DNA of 64,000 nucleotides from Maridesulfovibrio ferrireducens (lineage in GTDB: Bacteria; Desulfobacterota; Desulfovibrionia; Desulfovibrionales; Desulfovibrionaceae): positions 186,001 to 250,000 of the forward strand of contig NZ_FNGA01000005.1 of assembly GCF_900101105.1 (NCBI RefSeq), read 5' to 3'. The position numbers and the translations under genes were made by a program. Positions 27,258 to 33,519 of this stretch are shown in pieces. Position 1 is the stretch's first letter; each line of letters starts with the position of its first letter. The notes under the pieces were generated by a model, which was not told the origin of the DNA, made no database searches, and was given only the letters and a program-made list of their open reading frames with translations.

Positions 27258-28499
27258 CTATAGTGGATCGCAAACGACCTTATTTCTTCCGGAAGTTTTA
27301 GCTTCATATAAAAGAATGTCAGCCCTGTTAATCATTCCGTCCAGACCGAGTTTTACATTTGAAGTAACTCCGATGGACACGGTAAATTTAAGTTTTTCAT
27401 GCCTACAGTACATGGAAAAAGCTTCTATCATTTCCCTGAAATCATCCACATAACTTTCAAGCTCGGCTGAATCTACACCCTCAAGAAGAACCGTAAACTC
27501 TTCGCCACCGAAACGGGAGGCAAGCCCTCTGGACCCGAAATATTCAACAATTTTAGATGAAAATTCTTTTAAGACTAAATCACCGACATCATGACCGTAA
27601 GTATCATTTACGTTTTTGAAATGATCAATATCAAGCATAACAATACTCAACAACTTGTCATTATCTTCAGCTTCAACAAACATAGGTTCTGCATGCTCGA
27701 AGAAATAACGTCTATTCCACATCCCGGTAAGAAAATCTTTATTTGCTCTGTCACGTGATTCTTCGAGCAATTCCAGCATTTCCAAGTTCGAATTAACCCT
27801 GCACAGAATCTCTTCGACACTTGCACTCTTATGGATAAAGTCATTTGCTCCGGTTTTCAAAAAAAGAGGGGCTGTTCGGGAATTTTCATCAGAGGAAAGA
27901 ACAATAATACTGAGTTCATCCATATGACTACTAAGCCGCAATTTTGCAGTCAATTCCCGGCCATCCATCCCCGGCATGGTATAATCTGTCAAGACCAGCT
28001 TTATATCGGGATTATCGGCAAAAATTTTACACGCTTCCTCACCATTTGCCGCTTCAAGCACGGTAAGCCCCTGCCGTATTAAAATAGCTGAAATCCAATG
28101 ACGCACAGTAATGGAATCCTCCACCACCATGACCTTGGTTTTTCTATTATTGAAAACGCGCTTAACTATACGGACTATATATTCCGAATGCTCAGGCCTT
28201 TTAAGGACATAATCAACTATATTCTTTTTTAGAATATCTTTGAGCTGGTTATCATCAAGAGAGGCGGTTACCACAATGGCAGGAATTCCGTTTGCAGTTA
28301 ATAAATCAATCCCGTCACCAGCTTCATGCCCTTCATAAATCAAACTGCTGAGCCCTACAAAATATTCGTTTTGTGAGATCAACTCAGCGGCCTGTTCTAA
28401 GCTGTGTGCAGTATCACATTCAAAACCGGCATGCTCCAAAGTTCTTTTTATGAAAAGAGCTGTAACCTTGCTGGCATCGACTATTAAAACTTTTTCCAC
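27258..28499 (-). CDS. Dual-receiver diguanylate cyclase
   Basis: A 413-residue soluble protein: receiver 1 (about 1-118), receiver 2 (about 122-240), GGDEF domain (about 250-410). Receiver 2 is intact (VVEDS, LTDYTMPGMDG). In receiver 1 the segment that should carry the phosphorylated Asp reads VGLSSLIYEG, so it is probably not phosphorylated. The cyclase site FGGEEF is intact, but the RxxD product-inhibition site is absent (SRGLASRFGGEEF). It should make c-di-GMP from two GTP. The start is GTG with GGGAG 8 bp upstream. Confidence 0.9.
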   Translation of the reverse strand: MEKVLIVDASKVTALFIKRTLEHAGFECDTAHSLEQAAELISQNEYFVGLSSLIYEGHEAGDGIDLLTANGIPAIVVTASLDDNQLKDILKKNIVDYVLKRPEHSEYIVRIVKRVFNNRKTKVMVVEDSITVRHWISAILIRQGLTVLEAANGEEACKIFADNPDIKLVLTDYTMPGMDGRELTAKLRLSSHMDELSIIVLSSDENSRTAPLFLKTGANDFIHKSASVEEILCRVNSNLEMLELLEESRDRANKDFLTGMWNRRYFFEHAEPMFVEAEDNDKLLSIVMLDIDHFKNVNDTYGHDVGDLVLKEFSSKIVEYFGSRGLASRFGGEEFTVLLEGVDSAELESYVDDFREMIEAFSMYCRHEKLKFTVSIGVTSNVKLGLDGMINRADILLYEAKTSGRNKVVCDPL

Positions 28500-28617
28500 A
28501 GCTTATGCTCCCGAGTGAAAAGACTAAGTCATACAATTACGTTTAAAAACAATCGCACTTTAGCGAGTACACACTTTTATTTAAGTTAACTCGGTCATTA
28601 AGCAAAGGGAATTATAA

Positions 28618-29034
28618 TCATTTTCTTGGACAAGTTTCGCAGCCGCAAATTGAATACTTGCTCTCGGCGCGACGTTGCCCGAACAAAAGCTTAATCTTTT
28701 TTCTAAGTTCATCAATAAGCTCTGGATCTTCAAAGTCATCTGGTTCTACAAATCCCAGTTCAGTTAAACAAAATTCATGCACGGGATGCAGCCCTGCCTT
28801 CTCAAGCATTTTACAAGCACACTTTTTTTCACAACCATCTATAATTATGAGATCTTGAACGTTAGAAGCCATAGTAATACAGTTATCAACGCCTGCGCCG
28901 ATTGCGGCAAGGCATATCATTTTTGAAAAACCGCTTTCATCCAGTTTTACAGCAATACCGTTCGCGGCCTGTCCGGCCTTTGAGGCTCCAGAGCATGCTA
29001 CAACAAGAAATCCAGTTTCATATTTTTCCAGCAT
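28618..29034 (-). CDS. DGC-domain putative zinc-binding protein
   Basis: A 138-residue soluble protein of the DGC family, named for its Asp-Gly-Cys motif, here in IIIDGCEKKCACKML. Other Cys residues (VACSGASKAG, ICLAAIGAG, and CGCETCP at the C-terminus) complete a likely metal site. The true start is the ATG at 29034 with AGGAGG 7 bp upstream; a longer frame from 29157 would run through the terminator of the permease gene next door. Relatives often sit beside ArsP-like permeases and ArsR regulators, as here, so a role in metal or metalloid handling is likely but undefined. It has a terminator upstream, so probably its own promoter. Confidence 0.82.
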   Translation of the reverse strand: MLEKYETGFLVVACSGASKAGQAANGIAVKLDESGFSKMICLAAIGAGVDNCITMASNVQDLIIIDGCEKKCACKMLEKAGLHPVHEFCLTELGFVEPDDFEDPELIDELRKKIKLLFGQRRAESKYSICGCETCPRK

Positions 29035-29109
29035 AAAGAAACCTCCTACAATAAATAAACTATACTTCTTTTTACCATAATACCTGCTCAAAAAAAACTT
29101 AAAAACAAA

Positions 29110-29148
29110 AAAGCCTGCAACAATTGCTATACAATTGATGCAGGCTTT
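29110..29148 (-). terminator. Terminator after the permease gene
   Basis: On the minus strand AAAGCCTGCATCAATTG pairs with CAATTGTTGCAGGCTTT and is followed by TTTTGTTTTT. Confidence 0.92.
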
Positions 29149-29169
29149 GCCTTTCATTTATAAAAAAAC

Positions 29170-30285
29170 TTAAATAATCATATTGAAGATATATCCGACA
29201 ATCAAAATTCCTCCGGCAACCACTCCTACAAAAACAGCAATCAGCTTAGGCTTTAACACCTTTCTCAGAATCACCATTTCAGGGAATGAAAGCGCGATGA
29301 CACTCATCATGAAGGCAAGCACAGTTCCGAGAGCCGCTCCCTTACCAAGAAGAGCATCCACAATTGGAATAACTCCGGCGGCATTTGTGTACATGGGAAT
29401 CCCCATCAATACGGAAACAGGAACAGCCCACCATGCGCCCTTGCCCATGATCGAGGCCATCATTCCCTCTGGAACATAACCGTGGATAGCCGCCCCGGCC
29501 GCAATCCCAAGCACCATGTACAACCAGACTTTACCCACAATCTCTTTAACCGACTCCAGACCGAAGCTGACGCGTTCTTCAAACGACATCGCTTCCAATG
29601 TCCCGCCTGGATTTGCAGTTGCCAATTTCACCCAGCCTTCAACATGCTTCTCCATGCCCAGCCTACCGATTATCCATCCGGCTACAATGGCGATGGTAAT
29701 TCCGGTTACAAAGTACAAAGTCGCAATCTTCCATCCCATCATTCCATAAAGAAGAACCAGAGCGACCTCGTTAACCATAGGCGCTGAAATAAGAAATGAA
29801 AAAGTAACACCTAAAGGAACGCCTCCGGCAACAAACCCAATAAACAAAGGAACAGCCGAACAGGAACAGAAAGGAGTAACAACTCCAAGAAGAGCCGCCA
29901 TAACATTCCCGACAGACTCCCTGCGGCCGGCAAGCATCTTCCGCGTCCATTCTACCGTGACATAAGAACGGATAATTCCAATACCGAATATTACCAGCCC
30001 AAGCAGCATCAACACCTTGGGTGTGTCATAAACAAAGAACTGTACGGTTTCACCTATTGCACTTCCCGGAATCAGTCCTAAAAATTTAAACGAAAAATAT
30101 TTAGAGAAGGACAGCAACTGTGAATACAGCGCGAACCAGGTAACAACAGCTACCGTCAACGCTGCCCAAAGAATTTTTCCAGAAAAGAATTCGGGTTCTT
30201 TTTTCCCAACTTTTCCAAGAGTACCTATTTCTTCCAGCTTTTTACCTGATGAACATGCACAAGGCTTAACATTCAACTCTTCCAT
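29170..30285 (-). CDS. DUF318/ArsP-like metal or metalloid permease
   Basis: A 371-residue inner-membrane permease with about eight to ten membrane segments. The signature VTPFCSCSAVPLFIGFVAGGVPLG and SAPMVNEVALVLLYG define the UPF0718/DUF318 family, which includes ArsP organoarsenical exporters and SO_0444-type copper/zinc exporters. A short cytoplasmic N-terminus contains a CACSSGKK motif that may bind metal. ArsR is encoded just upstream; a terminator and a copy of the ArsR-type operator lie between them, so the permease has its own regulated promoter. The ion exported is not determined. Confidence 0.87.
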   Translation of the reverse strand: MEELNVKPCACSSGKKLEEIGTLGKVGKKEPEFFSGKILWAALTVAVVTWFALYSQLLSFSKYFSFKFLGLIPGSAIGETVQFFVYDTPKVLMLLGLVIFGIGIIRSYVTVEWTRKMLAGRRESVGNVMAALLGVVTPFCSCSAVPLFIGFVAGGVPLGVTFSFLISAPMVNEVALVLLYGMMGWKIATLYFVTGITIAIVAGWIIGRLGMEKHVEGWVKLATANPGGTLEAMSFEERVSFGLESVKEIVGKVWLYMVLGIAAGAAIHGYVPEGMMASIMGKGAWWAVPVSVLMGIPMYTNAAGVIPIVDALLGKGAALGTVLAFMMSVIALSFPEMVILRKVLKPKLIAVFVGVVAGGILIVGYIFNMII

Positions 30286-30303
30286 GACAAACTCCTACAT
30301 TGT

Positions 30304-30323
30304 TTATTTTGCCAAATACGAAA
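30304..30323. promoter_or_regulatory. ArsR-type operator before the permease
   Basis: TTATTTTGCCAAATACGAAA on the plus strand, containing the imperfect dyad ATTTTGCCAAAT. The exact reverse complement lies upstream of arsR (30722-30741). It starts 19 bp before the permease ATG. Confidence 0.7.
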
Positions 30324-30341
30324 ACATTACCTAAAAAAAAC

Positions 30342-30375
30342 AGGACAGACCCATCGTATCAACGGATGCAGTCCT
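30342..30375 (-). terminator. Terminator after arsR
   Basis: On the minus strand AGGACTGCATCCGT and ACGATGGGTCTGTCCT form a bulged stem followed by GTTTTTTTT. It separates arsR from the permease gene. Confidence 0.75.
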
Positions 30376-30704
30376 TATAGCTTCTTAATTGAGTTTGAAA
30401 CGTAATCTTTAACCTGCTTTTCAAGCCTCTTCCCGAGAAAATCACTCAGACAATTCAGAAAACCGGGCACACAGTCCATCAAAAGGCTGTAATACACCTT
30501 CGTTCCGCGCTTACTATCCTTAAGAATTCCCGCCTCTTTCAATAAGGACAGGTGCTTAGAGACAGTAGAAATATCGCGACCCACAAGCGGAACAATATCA
30601 CAAACGCAAAGCTCGCCAGAACAAAGCGCTTCTACAATCACAAGCCTGCTAGGATGGCCCAACGCTTTAAACACTTTCGCCTTAGCTTCAATATATTCAT
30701 TCAC
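30375..30704 (-). CDS. ArsR/SmtB-family metal-sensing repressor
   Basis: A 109-residue winged-helix repressor. The ELCVCDIV segment at the start of the DNA-reading region carries Cys33 and Cys35, the ArsR-type As(III)/Sb(III) or soft-metal site, with Cys28 nearby. The recognition helix is STVSKHLSLLKEAGIL and the wing is RGTKVYYSL. It should release DNA when it binds metal. The identical 20-bp sequence before this gene and before the permease suggests it represses both. Confidence 0.92.
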   Translation of the reverse strand: MNEYIEAKAKVFKALGHPSRLVIVEALCSGELCVCDIVPLVGRDISTVSKHLSLLKEAGILKDSKRGTKVYYSLLMDCVPGFLNCLSDFLGKRLEKQVKDYVSNSIKKL

Positions 30705-30721
30705 GCTTAAACCTCCTTAAC

Positions 30722-30741
30722 TTTCGTATTTGGCAAAATAA
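30722..30741. promoter_or_regulatory. ArsR-type operator before arsR
   Basis: TTTCGTATTTGGCAAAATAA, the exact reverse complement of 30304-30323, 17 bp upstream of the arsR start codon. Likely autoregulatory site. Confidence 0.7.
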
Positions 30742-30803
30742 GAAATAAGCCTTAATTTGTCAACTGATTTAATCGTAAAAGTTATGACCGTTCATTATAA
30801 TAA

Positions 30804-31307
30804 TTATGAACGGTGTCTTCCAGACTCGATTTTCCACTCATGGACAATATCACAGACCTTTGCAAACTGTGTGCTGTCTTCGTTGTAATGCTCTGCAAAA
30901 ACGTGAAGACACGTGCCGCCGCGCGGAGAAAAAATACCTTTAACTCTCATCCACAGTGGAGAAAGACGGCTGACAAAATCATCCAGAATATTATTGGTAA
31001 TTGTTTCCATAAAAGACTGATGATTACGGTATGCCCCCATATAAAGCTTAAAACTTTTGGATTCAACGCACACTTCGTCAGGAATATATTCCACGATGAT
31101 ATTCGCAAAGTCAGGCTGTCCGGTTACAGGACAAAGCGAAGTGTACTCAGGAAATTCTATGCTTATGATATAGGGCCTGCCCGGAAAATTATTCGGAAAT
31201 ATCTCAAGAATTTCAGGACTGGGAGAATCATAGTTATAACTGGTGGCGCCTCCCTTTCCGAGAGTTTTCAATGCATCAGTCTTGTCTTGGCTTTTAGTCG
31301 TTTTCAT
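30804..31307 (-). CDS. queF: NADPH-dependent 7-cyano-7-deazaguanine reductase QueF
   Basis: A 167-residue enzyme of the short (YkvM-like) type that reduces preQ0 to preQ1 in queuosine biosynthesis. The active-site run SLCPVTGQPDF holds Cys59, which forms the thioimide with the nitrile, and Asp66. NADPH and subunit-contact segments (ESKSFKLYMGAYRNH) are present. The ATG at 31307, with GGGGA 6 bp before it, is chosen over 31334. The divergently transcribed neighbour is the queuosine-precursor transporter, so the two form a functional locus sharing one control region. Confidence 0.95.
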   Translation of the reverse strand: MKTTKSQDKTDALKTLGKGGATSYNYDSPSPEILEIFPNNFPGRPYIISIEFPEYTSLCPVTGQPDFANIIVEYIPDEVCVESKSFKLYMGAYRNHQSFMETITNNILDDFVSRLSPLWMRVKGIFSPRGGTCLHVFAEHYNEDSTQFAKVCDIVHEWKIESGRHRS

Positions 31308-31608
31308 AACAAATCCCCGTAATTTTATACTCATTCAGCGCAAAGCTGATTTTTATTTATTTTTAATGTTGAAAGCCGTGAGCAGATAACAGCTTATGAC
31401 TTAAAAGAAAACTCCGTATAACCACCGAAAATAAACGAAACAAGACTGTTTTTCTATTTTGACTTTTTGTTGCAATGCTGGCAACCCTTCTCTCCGAAAA
31501 GAATTTCAGGCCCCGAAGCAGAACTGTCGAGATGCGGGACTTTCTCCCTTTTGCTCGTATCGGGCAGACTCTGCTTCATGACAATAACCATCAACACAAG
31601 GGAATATA
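31308..31608. other. Divergent control region of the queuosine genes (301 bp)
   Basis: Besides the two promoters it holds, on the transporter side, hairpin GTTGC-N7-GCAAC (31469-31485) and a longer structure at 31515-31577, listed separately. No recognised preQ1 riboswitch consensus was found. Confidence 0.5.
31515..31577 (+). promoter_or_regulatory. Structured 5' leader of the queuosine-precursor transporter
   Basis: Nested pairing: GAAGCAGA (31515-31522) with TCTGCTTC (31570-31577), CTGTC (31524-31528) with GGCAG (31563-31567), CGAG (31528-31531) with CTCG (31554-31557; the C at 31528 can join only one stem), and apical GGGA-N5-TCCC (31536-31548). It ends 31 bp before the ATG and is a candidate cis-acting RNA. 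Confidence 0.45.
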
Positions 31609-32247
31609 ATGCTCTCCTCAACCTTTGAACGCAAAGCGTTCACTCTTCTTACGTGCCTTTTTATCAGCTCACTTGTTATAGCCGCTGTAGTGTCTACCAA
31701 GATAATCAGCATCTTCGGTTTTTACGCTCCGGCTGGAGTCCTCGCCTATTCTCTAACTTTCATCGCTTCTGATATCATAAGCGAAATATGGGGAAAAGAA
31801 AGAGCAAATGAGGTCATCCACTGCGGCTTTATCGCACTTCTAGCTGCCATCTGCCTGTCATGGGCGGCACTTCACTGGACTCCGGCCCCTTTCTGGAACG
31901 GTCAGGACGGCTTTGCCAGTGTGCTGGCAAACACTCCAAGAATTGTGCTGGCATCTCTAATAGCATACTCGGTAAGCCAGACTCACGATGTCTGGCTGTT
32001 CCACCTGCTTCGCAAAAAAATGGACGGAAAACATTTATGGCTGAGAAACAACCTGTCAACGGTCACATCTCAGTTGATAGACTCTACCATTTTCGTGACA
32101 ATTGCTTTTTACGGGATTTTACCGGTTACGGAAATTATTCTGGGACAATGGATGGCCAAAACAGCTATAGCTCTTTTAGACACCCCCTTAGTCTACTTAG
32201 GCGTTTCAGTTCTTAAGCGGCAGAACAGACTCTGCACCGCTTCATAA
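31609..32247 (+). CDS. Queuosine precursor transporter (YhhQ/VUT family)
   Basis: A 212-residue inner-membrane protein with about six membrane segments. It belongs to the VUT/DUF165 family, whose E. coli member YhhQ imports preQ0/preQ1. Family features are AYSLTFIASDIISEIWGKERANEVI, and LRNNLSTVTSQLIDSTIFVTIAFYG with the conserved Asp-Ser after SQLI. It lies opposite queF, which would reduce the imported preQ0. AAGGGAA precedes the ATG. No queCDE synthesis genes are in the window, so salvage may matter in this organism. Confidence 0.92.
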   Translation: MLSSTFERKAFTLLTCLFISSLVIAAVVSTKIISIFGFYAPAGVLAYSLTFIASDIISEIWGKERANEVIHCGFIALLAAICLSWAALHWTPAPFWNGQDGFASVLANTPRIVLASLIAYSVSQTHDVWLFHLLRKKMDGKHLWLRNNLSTVTSQLIDSTIFVTIAFYGILPVTEIILGQWMAKTAIALLDTPLVYLGVSVLKRQNRLCTAS

Positions 32248-32268
32248 TAATTACGGGTTCTTTAATAT

Positions 32269-32297
32269 CTGCGGGCATTCTCAAGGGATGTCCGCAG
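32269..32297 (+). terminator. Terminator after the YhhQ-type gene
   Basis: CTGCGGGCAT, 9-base loop, ATGTCCGCAG (10 pairs, one G-T), then TCTTTATATCTTT. Confidence 0.7.
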
Positions 32298-32391
32298 TCT
32301 TTATATCTTTGACACATCTTTCTTCTTACAATTACTTTTAACTGCAAACCTGATATGATAAGCTCATCCTTTAAAACCCAAAGGGAATACA

Positions 32392-33516
32392 ATGAGCTCA
32401 TCATATAAAAACTATTGTTTCATAATACTGACAGTATTCTTACTGGTTAGCGCTATACACCTTCCCACGGCAAAAGCCGCAGACTATTATCTCCTTGAAG
32501 ATTTTTATAAATTCAATCCAGACGAAATTTCTAAAACAACTGATTTTAATGAATTGATTAAAAAAGATTCTCCTCCTCCCTTAAATAAAAACTTAACCGT
32601 CTCGATCGCAATGGTATATCCAGGCAAACAGGTTTCTGATTACTGGAACAGAAGCAGTAAATCTTTCCGGTTACGTCTGAAACAATACGGCATCACACCT
32701 CAAATACACTCTTTTTTCTTAAAACCCACAGCAACATTCCGCGAGCAGAATGCTGTCTTCAAAGAAGCATTAGCAACTGATCCGGATTATCTTATTTTCA
32801 CGATTGATACCCTCAGACATCAAAGAATGATTGAACCACTTTTAATTAAGAACAAACCTAAAATAATACTCCAGAACATAACAACACCTCTTAAAGCATG
32901 GACCGACAAACAACCCATGATGTATATTGGATTTGACCATGTAAACGGCTCCAAAATGCTTGCTGAATATTTTGCTGAAAAAACATATGGAAACGGGCGT
33001 TATGCAATACTTCTTCCCGACCCGGGATATCTCAGCGAAGTAAGAGGGGAAACTTTTGTTTCTTACATGGATAACAATACAAACCTTGAACTTGTTTCGG
33101 TCTATCAAACTGGAATAAATAAAGAAAAAGCACGGCTTGCCACTCTAGCTATTATTGAAAAAAATCCTGACATAAAATTTATTTACGCTTGTTCTACAGA
33201 TATAGCCTTAGGAGCTATAGAGGCCCTCCGCAAAAAAAATATGATCGGGAAAATTATGGTTAACGGATGGGGGGGAGGATCTTCTGAACTCAAGGCTATC
33301 CAGAAAGGAGAAATGGATGTAACTGTAATGCGAATAAACGATGACAACGGAGTAGCAATGGCGGACGCTGTCATTCTTGATATGTTAGGAGAATCTAAAA
33401 AATTACCTCTTGTTTTTTCAGGTAGACTTGAGCTTATAGAAAAAGGAATCAATCCTCAAAAATTGGACCTCCTAAAAAATAAAAGTTTCCGTTACTCAGG
33501 ACGTGCTGAGGATTAA
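32392..33516 (+). CDS. LuxP-like periplasmic autoinducer-2 receptor
   Basis: A 374-residue protein with a signal peptide (cleavage near AKA-A, about residue 30) and the two-lobed sugar-binding fold. Long stretches match Vibrio LuxP as I recall it: YPGKQVSDYW, DYLIFTIDTLRHQ, ILQNITTP, IYACSTDIALGAIEALR, NGWGGGS, VMRINDDNG and a C-terminal FRYS. All seven residues that contact borated AI-2 in Vibrio harveyi LuxP have counterparts at nearly constant offset: Gln80, Ser82, Trp85, Asn162, Arg218, Trp293 and Arg314. A LuxQ-like kinase gene starts 3 bp after the stop. No luxS or Lsr uptake genes are in the window. Identification as LuxP-type is firm; AI-2 as ligand is a strong inference. Confidence 0.9.
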   Translation: MSSSYKNYCFIILTVFLLVSAIHLPTAKAADYYLLEDFYKFNPDEISKTTDFNELIKKDSPPPLNKNLTVSIAMVYPGKQVSDYWNRSSKSFRLRLKQYGITPQIHSFFLKPTATFREQNAVFKEALATDPDYLIFTIDTLRHQRMIEPLLIKNKPKIILQNITTPLKAWTDKQPMMYIGFDHVNGSKMLAEYFAEKTYGNGRYAILLPDPGYLSEVRGETFVSYMDNNTNLELVSVYQTGINKEKARLATLAIIEKNPDIKFIYACSTDIALGAIEALRKKNMIGKIMVNGWGGGSSELKAIQKGEMDVTVMRINDDNGVAMADAVILDMLGESKKLPLVFSGRLELIEKGINPQKLDLLKNKSFRYSGRAED

Positions 33517-33519
33517 TTC

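Noticed and set aside
29035-29157. N-terminal extension of the DGC-domain protein
   Set aside because: It would be translated from inside the permease terminator hairpin, and AGGAGG points to the internal ATG at 29034.
31335-31608. Canonical preQ1 riboswitch before the YhhQ-type gene
   Set aside because: No class I consensus (ACACCC with trailing A-rich strand) or other recognised class was found; only an unassigned structure is reported.
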